In this document: positions 1-6,879 of the stretch, in pieces
Layout: each line of letters begins with the position of its first letter
Numbering within the stretch: the first letter of the stretch is position 1
Source: Gammaproteobacteria bacterium
GTDB taxonomy: Bacteria; Pseudomonadota; Gammaproteobacteria; SZUA-229
Direction of reading: 5' to 3'
DNA: 9,962 bases
NCBI GenBank assembly: GCA_027858635.1
Contig: JAQICG010000215.1
Location: forward strand, 1-9,962
The notes under the pieces: model-generated
Told to the model about the DNA's origin: nothing
Database searches by the model: none
What the model saw: only the letters and a program-made list of their open reading frames with translations
Made by a program: the position numbers and the translations under genes

Positions 1-1679
1 AGCAACAGTACCGAATGCGGCTGCCTGTTAATGGCTTCGGTCAACAGTCCGCCATCATCAAAACCGACATAGCCCGGGGGCGCGCCCAGCAAGCGGGAAA
101 CGGTATGCCGTTCCATGTATTCAGACATATCGAAACGCACCAGCTCGACACCCATGTTGGTTGCCAGTTGCTTGCACACTTCGGTTTTGCCTACGCCGGT
201 AGGACCGGTAAACAGGAATGAGCCAATCGGTTTTTCAGGATTGCCCAGACCGGAACGGGACATGCGAATGGCGGTGGCCAGCGTCTCGATCGCATCACCC
301 TGACCAAACACCACCAGATTGAGATCGCGGTCGAGATTTTTCAACACTTCAGTATCCGAGGTGGATACCGTTTTAGGCGGTATGCGCGCAATCTTGGCGA
401 CAATGCTTTCAATATCATTAACATTAATCGATGCCTTGCTCGACTTGCCGTATAACTGACGGTGTGCGCCAGCTTCATCAATAACATCAATGGCCTTGTC
501 CGGCAAAAAACGATCAGTGATGTAGCGCTCTGATAGTTCGGCCGCAGCACGCAATGAATTAACACTGTATTTCACATCGTGATATTCTTCGAAGCGTGTT
601 TTCAGCCCCTTCAAAATATCCACGGTCTCTTCGATACTGGGTTCGGCCAAATCGATTTTCTGGAATCGACGCGCCAGGGCATGATCTTTTTCAAACACGC
701 TACGGAATTCAGCATAGGTGGTCGAGCCGATACACTTGAGCTCGCCGGAGGCCAGCATCGGCTTGATCAGATTCGAGGCGTCCATGACGCCACCGGAAGC
801 AGAACCCGCACCAATAATAGTGTGAATTTCGTCAATAAATAAAACCGAGCCTTCGCGCTGCTTGAGCTGCTTCAACACCCCTTTCAGACGTTTTTCAAAA
901 TCACCGCGATATTTAGTACCCGCTACCAGCGATCCCAAATCCAGTGAGTAGATGGTGCAATCGGCTAATATTTCCGGCACCTCCTTATCCACGATTCTTT
1001 TTGCCAGACCTTCGGCCAGTGCGGTTTTACCCACGCCCGCTTCGCCCACCAGCAAGGGGTTGTTTTTTCTGCGTCGACACAGTGTTTGAATAGTGCGCTC
1101 GATTTCCTGATCACGACCAATCAGCGGATCAATAAAACCCTGCATGGCGCGCTTGTTCAGATTAGTGGTAAAGCTCTCCAGCGGTTGCTGGTCGGCATCG
1201 GCGGACTGATCATCCTGGACGATACCATCCAGATCATCGTCATCCTGAACCTTGGCAATGCCATGCGAGATATAGTTAACGATATCAAGACGGTTAATAC
1301 TCTGTAGCCCCAGCAGATAAACAGCCTGTGATTCCTGCTCACCAAACATGGCCACCAATACATTCGCGCCTACCACTTCCTTTTTGCCTGATGACTGGAC
1401 GTGGAAAACAGCACGTTGCAAAACGCGTTGAAACCCTAGAGTTGGCTGGAATTCACCATCCACAACGTCAACAAAGACAGGGGTGTGTTTTTCCAGGTAT
1501 TCGCGTAATTCACTTGCCAGCAAATTAAGGTCAGCACCGCAGGCATGCAGCACCGCATTGGCGCTGCTGTTGTCTAACAGCGCCAACAATAAATGTTCGA
1601 CAGTTATGTATTCGTGTCGTTTATCGCGCGCTTCATTGAATGCCTGATTCAACGACGTTTCAAGCTCTTTACTCAACAT
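1..1679 (-). CDS. clpA: ATP-dependent Clp protease ATP-binding subunit ClpA (3' end outside window)
   Basis: ClpA is the AAA+ unfoldase that threads substrates into the ClpP peptidase in the cytoplasm. The reverse-strand frame is open from ATG at 1679 to the window edge, 559 codons of about 755 expected. Residues 1-143 are the Clp N-domain, the ClpS docking site, beginning MLSKELETSLNQAFNEARDK. An acidic linker rich in Asp and Gln follows at about 145-165. NBD1 carries Walker A GEAGVGKT (Lys218), pore-loop KYRG (256-259) and Walker B VLFIDE (Asp283, Glu284). NBD2 carries Walker A GPTGVGKT (Lys498), and the window ends just before the Asp-Glu of its Walker B. The ClpP-binding IGL-type loop lies outside. 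The start is supported by AAAGAGGT a few bases upstream. The gene lies 48 bases after clpS and is probably cotranscribed with it. No frameshift is seen. The acidic linker and overall match favour ClpA over ClpB or ClpC. Confidence 0.97.
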   Translation of the reverse strand, partial: MLSKELETSLNQAFNEARDKRHEYITVEHLLLALLDNSSANAVLHACGADLNLLASELREYLEKHTPVFVDVVDGEFQPTLGFQRVLQRAVFHVQSSGKKEVVGANVLVAMFGEQESQAVYLLGLQSINRLDIVNYISHGIAKVQDDDDLDGIVQDDQSADADQQPLESFTTNLNKRAMQGFIDPLIGRDQEIERTIQTLCRRRKNNPLLVGEAGVGKTALAEGLAKRIVDKEVPEILADCTIYSLDLGSLVAGTKYRGDFEKRLKGVLKQLKQREGSVLFIDEIHTIIGAGSASGGVMDASNLIKPMLASGELKCIGSTTYAEFRSVFEKDHALARRFQKIDLAEPSIEETVDILKGLKTRFEEYHDVKYSVNSLRAAAELSERYITDRFLPDKAIDVIDEAGAHRQLYGKSSKASINVNDIESIVAKIARIPPKTVSTSDTEVLKNLDRDLNLVVFGQGDAIETLATAIRMSRSGLGNPEKPIGSFLFTGPTGVGKTEVCKQLATNMGVELVRFDMSEYMERHTVSRLLGAPPGYVGFDDGGLLTEAINRQPHSVLL

Positions 1680-1727
1680 AACGTTACCTCTTTCACAATG
1701 TACAAATACTAATAGTAGTATGAGCTT

Positions 1728-2051
1728 TTAAACTTCCTCCATGGCGCACATTAACGGGTGTTGATTTACCCTTGAATATTCATTCACCTGTTCAACCTTG
1801 GTCTCGGCAATTTCATAACTGAAAATACCACAGACCCCTTTCCCTTTGGTATGCACTGCCATCATAACTCGGGTTGCTTTATCAGAATCCATACCAAAAA
1901 ACATATTTAAGACCAGAACCACAAATTCCATAGGGGTAAAGTCATCATTAATCAATACAACCTTGTACTGTTTAGGCTCTTTCAGCTCCGGCTTATCTTC
2001 GTCAACCGCAAGGCTGTCATCAAAATCGAAATCGTTCTGTTGATTACTCAT
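1728..2051 (-). CDS. clpS: ATP-dependent Clp protease adaptor ClpS
   Basis: ClpS is the N-end-rule adaptor. It binds proteins bearing bulky hydrophobic N-terminal residues and hands them to the ClpA N-domain. The 107 residues match the family length. A flexible acidic N-terminal extension (about 1-27) precedes the folded core, which opens with YKVVLINDDFTPMEFV. Asn35, Asp36 and His67 (in AVHTKGKG) correspond to the residues that bind the degron amino group in characterised ClpS proteins, and Met41 lies near the pocket-gating position. The C-terminus VNEYSRVNQHPLMCAMEEV is typical. The start at 2051 is preceded by AGAGGA, spaced rather closely. It is followed by clpA on the same strand, the usual arrangement. 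In many gammaproteobacteria cspD lies upstream of clpS; here the neighbour is the lipoprotein set. Confidence 0.97.
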   Translation of the reverse strand: MSNQQNDFDFDDSLAVDEDKPELKEPKQYKVVLINDDFTPMEFVVLVLNMFFGMDSDKATRVMMAVHTKGKGVCGIFSYEIAETKVEQVNEYSRVNQHPLMCAMEEV

Positions 2052-2304
2052 GGTCCTCTGCTAATGCTCTCTTTAAGTGTAGAACATGATGTGTTTTTTA
2101 TTAGAATTTACCTTCATCCGATTACTCTTTTGCTACTGTTTTGCCGACTCGTGGTCGAAATTTGTGGAGCTCACAGGCGCAATGCTAGCAGCAAAGTCAG
2201 AATTTCCAACCCTATCCACAGCATTGACAAAAAACGGGTATTTATAACGACCGACAAGCCTACATTATAATTCACTAATATAGTAGCAATCCCTGAATTT
2301 TCTC
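2052..2304. other. Intergenic region, upstream of clpS and downstream of the lipoprotein genes
   Basis: This 253-base AT-rich gap lies between the stop of the LPP20 gene and the start of clpS, both on the minus strand. It should contain the clpS promoter and the 3' end of the lipoprotein transcript. The nearest -10-like hexamer toward clpS is TACACT (minus strand, 2076-2081), but no good -35 sits 16-18 bases upstream. I see no GC-rich stem followed by a T-run, so readthrough from the lipoprotein genes is possible. Short open frames here show no recognisable protein. Confidence 0.4.
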
Positions 2305-3333
2305 TTATTCGATAGAGGCGAAATCCATCAGGGAGGCTTTCAGCTCATGGTTCAATTTCTTCTCCACTGAGGCAATCATGCGCTGATTTAGTTCCCCCTT
2401 ATTTGAAGCTGAAACCTTTAGTGGCCAGGTTTTATTGCCCAGCACCTGCCCCTCAGCTGAGCTCAGCCTCAGTGTCAGGGTTCCGCGCAGCCAGTGCCAG
2501 CCCTGGCTCACGATGGGTGACTGCACCTTCAGGCCTGCTGACAAGGCATAGCCATTCTCAGTTCCGGTCGATTCAGGAAACCCGGATTTTGACATCGCCC
2601 CCCTCAGCACCTTGTCCAGGCCACCGACGGCATCATGCAATATTTCAGGCTTCATGTTCAGTGCCGACAAGCTCGCTTCCAGATGTGCCCTCAGCTCAGC
2701 CCGGTTCCATCTCGACTCGACACCCTGACCACTGAGATCAATCACCTTGAGGGTTTTTTGCAATGCATCGCGCTGATTCTGCGACGCCAGCACCCGCTGA
2801 TAAACCGCCACTTTCTGCAAAGGATTTTGCTTTGTTTCCACCGAGTTCAGCTCAAAGCCGGCCTGCTCATCAAGGCGCGCGATTTCACCACGGATATTAT
2901 TGCCGGCCTGATGACGATCCAGCACAGCCAGTGCATAATGGCTCAGATCCGGCGACTGCCATTGCTGTGCGATGCGTGCGCCATCAATAATTTTGTTGGT
3001 CTGAATATTTACATTCTGCGCCAGACTCTGAGATTTACTGACTGACTCCGCACCGTTCTGCCTAACCACCTGAACATCCTGGCGCGTGGTGGAGGATTCA
3101 CGAATATGCAGTTCAAAAACTTTGCTGAGATTAGCCAGCGCACGGTCTTTAGCCTGTTCTGCATTCGAGGCCGAACCACTGGCCACCACATACTGGACAT
3201 TAGGATAACTCAGCGACTCGCCGCTAATCCAGTCAGGCTGACCGGCATTAACCACCGGCGCTGACTGCATGCAACCGCTCAAAACCAGACAAGGTAATAA
3301 ATTTAAATATCGGCTGTCACAATTAAATCGCAT
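2305..3333 (-). CDS. LPP20-type outer-membrane lipoprotein
   Basis: This is a predicted lipoprotein of 342 residues. A short signal peptide ends in the lipobox LSGC, with Cys21 as the lipidated residue. Position +2 is Met, not Asp, which predicts sorting to the outer membrane. After a short tether, residues 33-145 match the LPP20 pattern: P-D-W at 33-35, then the segment YPNVQYVVASGSASNAEQAK followed by an Ala/Leu-rich helix. The region from about 205 to 335 looks like a second alpha/beta domain and is not recognised. LPP20 relatives include Helicobacter Lpp20 and Vibrio FlgP, but no flagellar genes are nearby. An in-frame GTG at 3336 touches the previous stop. The ATG at 3333 is preferred because AGGA lies seven bases upstream of it. 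The gene abuts the COG3014-type gene, so translational coupling is likely. Family call is fairly secure; function is unknown. Confidence 0.8.
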   Translation of the reverse strand: MRFNCDSRYLNLLPCLVLSGCMQSAPVVNAGQPDWISGESLSYPNVQYVVASGSASNAEQAKDRALANLSKVFELHIRESSTTRQDVQVVRQNGAESVSKSQSLAQNVNIQTNKIIDGARIAQQWQSPDLSHYALAVLDRHQAGNNIRGEIARLDEQAGFELNSVETKQNPLQKVAVYQRVLASQNQRDALQKTLKVIDLSGQGVESRWNRAELRAHLEASLSALNMKPEILHDAVGGLDKVLRGAMSKSGFPESTGTENGYALSAGLKVQSPIVSQGWHWLRGTLTLRLSSAEGQVLGNKTWPLKVSASNKGELNQRMIASVEKKLNHELKASLMDFASIE

Positions 3334-3336
3334 CAC

Positions 3337-4674
3337 TTATTCCTGTTGTTTATCCGCCACTACGTTCGAAACCATGTTCGGTGCCACCCAGTGCTCGCTG
3401 AGAAAAACACTTTTGCCCGATTTGATCTGCACCTTTTTTTCTATGGTATCAACCAGCGTGCCCGAAGCATTATAAATTTCGACATTGATTTTGTTCATGC
3501 CCACCGGCAGCTTGAGTCTGGTCAGCTGAATGGTCTGCGGCAAGGTTGTCCAGCTTCGAGTATCTGCCTGCTCGGTAACCATGTTGGCGACAGTCGCCAG
3601 AAATCCCATCATTGCACCGCCGCGTTTTTCCGCCTCTTTCTGCGACTTGTGCTTGACCACCGCCCGAGCGATAGCGCGGGTCATGATCAGGGGCATATCA
3701 TCATTGAGCGCGGCTCTGGCCAGCGCGTCGACATTCTCAACCGGCTCCAGGCTGGCAGATACCTTACGGTCGGTCGTTAAGCGTATAGAATAGGGTTGTT
3801 TTGAGGGCAGATATTGCGGCACGGAAACCTTCACCGTGTCCACGACCTCACCACCGGTACTGGTCACAATCGAAGCCGCTTTTCGAGTGGGTGCCAGACC
3901 ACTATTGACAACTACAATCAGTTCTCCATAACCCTTAGGTATCGATTTTGGTTTAAAATTTTCGAGCTTGAATTCTTTTTTCAAAAGACTCAGCTCGTTC
4001 TCTAAACCCTGTTCGGCAAGGAGACGCAACAAGTCATGGTTCAAGGTTAGCGGGATGCCCAACCCCTGTTTATCCTTAGTTGATTTATAAGCCTCTTTCG
4101 CCTTGCGGTAGGAGACCAGCGCCTGATCTTTTTCACCCAGCGCTTCGTAAATCATGCCGGAAAGATAACGTACAAAGGGATCTTCCTCAGGCTGCTCACC
4201 CCACTCCTGCATTTTTATATCAGCCTGAAGCATTTCAACGCGCGCCGAATCAAAATCATTCAGCTGGATATAATTCATCGCCATATAAGCATGTAACAAC
4301 ACCTGCTCATAACGATCACCCGCATAACCACGCATGGTGTCATTAACAATGAGTGCACCTGCCTGCTCGCTAACACTCACCCCATAAAGCGCCTTAATCT
4401 GCTGCTTGGCAATCTCAAAAAAACGATTGCTCTGCTCATAATCACCAGTCATACGCCGTAACATGCCTTTGTTCAAACTCGCCAGCACATCCTCGTGCTC
4501 CAAATCCTGTTGTTCGGCGATGGCCAGAGCATGACCCACCCGACCTGCGGTCAGTGCACCATGCATTGACTCGTTCTTCGCGCTCAAACTTACACAGCCT
4601 GTTAATGAGATCGATAACAGAACAGAAACACACGATAATATAGTGGCTCGATTTAGACCGCTATAAATACCCAT
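3337..4674 (-). CDS. COG3014-type TPR-containing lipoprotein of unknown function
   Basis: This 445-residue protein has a signal peptide ending in the lipobox LTGC (Cys27, +2 Val), so outer-membrane anchoring is predicted. Residues about 60-225 are helical and TPR-like: repeats around 62-97, 122-156 (RYEQVLLHAYMAMNYIQLND) and 164-200. A second part starts with GYGELIVVVNSGLAPTRK near 248-265 and looks beta-rich. A Gly/Met/Ala hydrophobic stretch at 352-365 leads into ADTRSWTTLPQTI (370-382), then a beta-rich C-terminus. This pattern fits the COG3014 family, for which I know no established function. The start is supported by AGGAG eight bases upstream. It lies 67 bases after the LpoB-like gene, and its TAA directly precedes the start region of the LPP20 gene. 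By inference it is a scaffold for an envelope complex with its two neighbours. Confidence 0.78.
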   Translation of the reverse strand: MGIYSGLNRATILSCVSVLLSISLTGCVSLSAKNESMHGALTAGRVGHALAIAEQQDLEHEDVLASLNKGMLRRMTGDYEQSNRFFEIAKQQIKALYGVSVSEQAGALIVNDTMRGYAGDRYEQVLLHAYMAMNYIQLNDFDSARVEMLQADIKMQEWGEQPEEDPFVRYLSGMIYEALGEKDQALVSYRKAKEAYKSTKDKQGLGIPLTLNHDLLRLLAEQGLENELSLLKKEFKLENFKPKSIPKGYGELIVVVNSGLAPTRKAASIVTSTGGEVVDTVKVSVPQYLPSKQPYSIRLTTDRKVSASLEPVENVDALARAALNDDMPLIMTRAIARAVVKHKSQKEAEKRGGAMMGFLATVANMVTEQADTRSWTTLPQTIQLTRLKLPVGMNKINVEIYNASGTLVDTIEKKVQIKSGKSVFLSEHWVAPNMVSNVVADKQQE

Positions 4675-4697
4675 TAAACCGACTCCTTGAATAAAAC

Positions 4698-4717
4698 CTT
4701 AACAACTCTCTATTAAG
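4698..4717 (-). other. Possible hairpin between the LpoB-like and COG3014-type genes
   Basis: On the minus strand CTTAATA and TGTTAAG can pair (seven pairs, one of them G-U) around the six-base loop GAGAGT, and the stem is followed by GGTTTTATT. It is AT-rich and weak. It could be a leaky terminator or RNA-processing site that lowers expression of the two downstream lipoprotein genes, or it may be chance. Confidence 0.25.
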
Positions 4718-4741
4718 ACTTATCCGGTATTGTTGTTATTT

Positions 4742-5356
4742 TTAAAGTCGTAAACCGCTTTGCGCGATTGATTTTTTGATTTTCTGCTGGCCGGCCCAGA
4801 CCAGCTGATTGGTCGACAGGTCGATGAGTGTTAAATCCACCTGATAAAAACGAGTCTGCTCACCTTCAATCGCATCGACGATAGAGTTGATGGTGCCCTT
4901 CAACATAAAGTCGGCACCGGTCTCGTTACCCATGGCTTTTCTGGTCTCTTCCGAGGCGTTCAGATCCTGATCTTTACGTTCTCCCCGAATTTCACCCCGT
5001 TCTTCGCTGGAGGCGACGAAACTGACTTCACCGGAATTAATCAGCGCACGACGGATATCCGAAACGAATGTCTGGGTATTAATGTGATCGTGCGACAGGT
5101 TGCGCACCTTGCCGACAATCACCGTGGGAACACGACCATGACTGGCATTGAATTTACTCAACCAGCGCTGCGACAGTACATCCTGAATCATCTCCTCAGA
5201 GACTTTTCTCGAATCGGTATCATTCCAGTTGCCGCTCAAATCGGTCACGGTATTGGGATCTTCGCGCGTAATACTCGGCTTACACGCGGCCATGCCTGCC
5301 GCCAGCGTCAGCACCACCAGCACACTCATAAATTTGCGATATTTACTACAATGCAT
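4742..5356 (-). CDS. lpoB: LpoB-like lipoprotein (penicillin-binding protein activator family, COG3417)
   Basis: LpoB in E. coli is an outer-membrane lipoprotein that crosses the periplasm and activates the peptidoglycan synthase PBP1B. This 204-residue protein has a signal peptide ending MAAC (Cys25, a slightly atypical lipobox, +2 Lys). The globular domain begins near residue 37 with VTDLSGNWNDTDSRKVSEEM, typical of COG3417 proteins annotated as LpoB, followed by VPTVIVGKVRNLSHDHINT (77-95) and GADFMLKGTINS (147-158). It ends in LVWAGQQKIKK (185-195). The start at 5356 has a strong site, AAGGAGAG. It is the first gene of the leftward lipoprotein set. Only about a dozen residues separate the lipid-anchored Cys from the domain, whereas E. 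coli LpoB has a long Pro-rich linker there. The exact E. coli role is therefore unproven. Family membership is secure; the symbol follows annotation convention. Confidence 0.85.
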   Translation of the reverse strand: MHCSKYRKFMSVLVVLTLAAGMAACKPSITREDPNTVTDLSGNWNDTDSRKVSEEMIQDVLSQRWLSKFNASHGRVPTVIVGKVRNLSHDHINTQTFVSDIRRALINSGEVSFVASSEERGEIRGERKDQDLNASEETRKAMGNETGADFMLKGTINSIVDAIEGEQTRFYQVDLTLIDLSTNQLVWAGQQKIKKSIAQSGLRL

Positions 5357-5403
5357 AACTCTCTCCTTTTCAAATATTCTTAAACAACAAAATTAATGCA
5401 GCA

Positions 5404-5434
5404 TTTATAGCATTTTACTGAATAAAAATCACAA
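5404..5434 (-). promoter_or_regulatory. Candidate promoter for the lipoprotein genes
   Basis: On the minus strand TGCTATAAA forms an extended -10 element (TATAAA at 5404-5409, TG at 5411-5412). A weak -35 TTGTGA lies at 5429-5434 with a long 19-base spacer, which an extended -10 can tolerate. Transcription would begin near 5397, about 40 bases before the LpoB-like start. Confidence 0.45.
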
Positions 5435-5442
5435 TAACGCCA

Positions 5443-5472
5443 TTAACAGCGGCATTATATACTCTGCATAGT
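5443..5472 (+). promoter_or_regulatory. Weak candidate promoter for the deaminase gene
   Basis: TTAACA (5443-5448) and CATAGT (5467-5472) are separated by 18 bases and match the sigma-70 consensus in five and four of six positions. TATACT at 5458-5463 is an alternative -10 but lacks a matching -35. The preferred -10 touches the dyad at 5471-5491. Confidence 0.3.
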
Positions 5473-5491
5473 TGCGCGAATATGGCGCAAC
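5471..5491. promoter_or_regulatory. Perfect dyad GTTGCGC-N7-GCGCAAC, possible operator or leader hairpin
   Basis: The arms GTTGCGC (5471-5477) and GCGCAAC (5485-5491) are exact reverse complements around GAATATG. The dyad ends 15 bases before the deaminase ATG and overlaps the end of a candidate -10. It is not followed by a T-run, so it is unlikely to be a terminator. A repressor site or a 5' RNA hairpin near the start are the two readings; the sequence cannot decide. Confidence 0.4.
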
Positions 5492-5506
5492 GGGTATCTT
5501 CGCACC

Positions 5507-6820
5507 ATGAAAAATATCGACACTTTATTACACGCCCGCTGGATTATCCCGATAGAAGGCGAGCGCCATTGCCTGCCTGATCACAGTCTGGCGATTCACG
5601 AGGGTCATATCCTCGACATTCTGCCAACTGACAAGGCACGCGAAATCTATCAGGCTGAAACCGAAATTTATTATGCACAACATGCGCTGATGCCCGGTTT
5701 GATAAACGCGCACACCCATGCAGGGATGAACCTGTTTCGCGGACTGGCCGACGACCTGCCCCTGATGGACTGGCTAAACCATCACATCTGGCCCGCCGAA
5801 AAGCAGTGGGTCAACGAGGAGTTTGTGCAGCTGGGCACCGAGCTGGCCTGCGCGGAAATGCTGCGCGGCGGCACCACCTGTTTCAACGACATGTACTATT
5901 TCCCCGATATCGCGGCACGCGTCGCCAGTAAAATTGGCATGCGCGCCAGCATCGGTTTGATTGCGCTCGACTTCCCCACCATCTGGGCGCGCGATGCGGA
6001 TGAATACATCGACAAGGGACTGATCGTGCATGACGAATATCGCAGCAACGAGCTGATCAGCACCACTTTTGCACCGCATGCGCCCTACACCATTTCTGAC
6101 GAGCCGCTGCAAAAAATACGCATGCTGGCCGATGAGCTGGACATGCCCATCCACATGCACATTCATGAAACCGCCCACGAGGTGAAGGAAGCGGTGGACA
6201 CGCTGGGCGAACGCCCCCTGCAAAGGCTGGATAATCTCGGCCTGATCTCCCCCAATCTGGTCGCCGCACACATGACCCAGCTGCTGACCGAAGAGATCGA
6301 ACTGCTGGCCGCGGCGAACAGCCACATCGTGCACTGCCCCAAGTCCAACCTGAAACTGGCCAGCGGTTTTTGCCCGGTCAAACAGCTGCTGGATGCAGGC
6401 ATTAACGTCGCGCTGGGCACCGACAGCGCCTCCAGCAACAACAGCCTCGATATGTTCGACGAAATGAAAACCGCCGCGCTCCTGGCCAAAGGGGTTTCAG
6501 GCGACGCCACCACCCTGCCCGCCCATCAGGCCCTGACTATGGCTACCCTGAACGGGGCCAGAGCGCTGGGCATTGATGACAAGACCGGCTCGCTCGCGCC
6601 CGGCAAATACGCCGATGTCATCGCGGTCGAATTTTCCAACATCGAAAACACGCCGGTGTACGACCCGATTTCGCATCTGGTGTATTGCTGTAGCCGCGAA
6701 CAGGTGACTGATGTCTGGATAGCCGGCAGGCATATTATGAAAAACCGCAGCCTTACCACACTGGATATCGAACGCATCAAGCAGGCCGCCAATGCATTTA
6801 GCGACCAGGTCATCCTCTAG
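5507..6820 (+). CDS. mtaD: 5-methylthioadenosine / S-adenosylhomocysteine deaminase (TRZ/ATZ amidohydrolase family)
   Basis: This is a cytoplasmic metal-dependent amidohydrolase that deaminates 5'-methylthioadenosine and/or S-adenosylhomocysteine, by-products of SAM use. The 437 residues are full length. Metal and catalytic residues follow the family plan: His69 and His71 (NAHTHAGMN), His218 with the proton-shuttle Glu221 (HIHET), His255 (AAHMTQ) and Asp306 (ALGTDSASSNN). The cytosine-deaminase-like loop GLADDLPLMDWL (79-90) is present. The N- and C-terminal beta-sandwich segments include GSLAPGKYADVI. Guanine deaminase or a chlorohydrolase are alternatives in this superfamily, but the motifs and position next to ubiG resemble the Pseudomonas aeruginosa MTA deaminase locus (recalled, not checked). 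The ATG lacks a clear Shine-Dalgarno sequence; GGGTA about ten bases upstream is the only candidate. The exact substrate is inferred from family and context. Confidence 0.85.
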   Translation: MKNIDTLLHARWIIPIEGERHCLPDHSLAIHEGHILDILPTDKAREIYQAETEIYYAQHALMPGLINAHTHAGMNLFRGLADDLPLMDWLNHHIWPAEKQWVNEEFVQLGTELACAEMLRGGTTCFNDMYYFPDIAARVASKIGMRASIGLIALDFPTIWARDADEYIDKGLIVHDEYRSNELISTTFAPHAPYTISDEPLQKIRMLADELDMPIHMHIHETAHEVKEAVDTLGERPLQRLDNLGLISPNLVAAHMTQLLTEEIELLAAANSHIVHCPKSNLKLASGFCPVKQLLDAGINVALGTDSASSNNSLDMFDEMKTAALLAKGVSGDATTLPAHQALTMATLNGARALGIDDKTGSLAPGKYADVIAVEFSNIENTPVYDPISHLVYCCSREQVTDVWIAGRHIMKNRSLTTLDIERIKQAANAFSDQVIL

Positions 6821-6879
6821 TCGAATCTGCGCATGCATTGTTCACCCCCGGACACCACTTTGGTCTAAAATAAGCAACC

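Noticed and set aside
1706..1721. ATACT/AGTAT inverted repeat between clpS and clpA
   Set aside because: A five-pair AT stem with no T-run is within chance for such AT-rich sequence.
2185..2206. GG/GC pattern resembling a sigma-54 promoter on the minus strand upstream of clpS
   Set aside because: The GG to GC spacing is 13 rather than 10 bases, so it does not fit.
2224..2248. TTGACA followed by TATAAC on the plus strand
   Set aside because: The spacer is 13 bases, too short for sigma-70, and there is no plus-strand gene downstream until 5507.
2040..2270. Plus-strand 76-codon open frame in the clpS upstream gap
   Set aside because: It overlaps the clpS start region, has no ribosome-binding site and no recognisable protein features.
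5774..6334. Antisense 186-codon open frame within the deaminase gene
   Set aside because: It is a shadow of the strongly supported plus-strand gene and has no domain or start signal.
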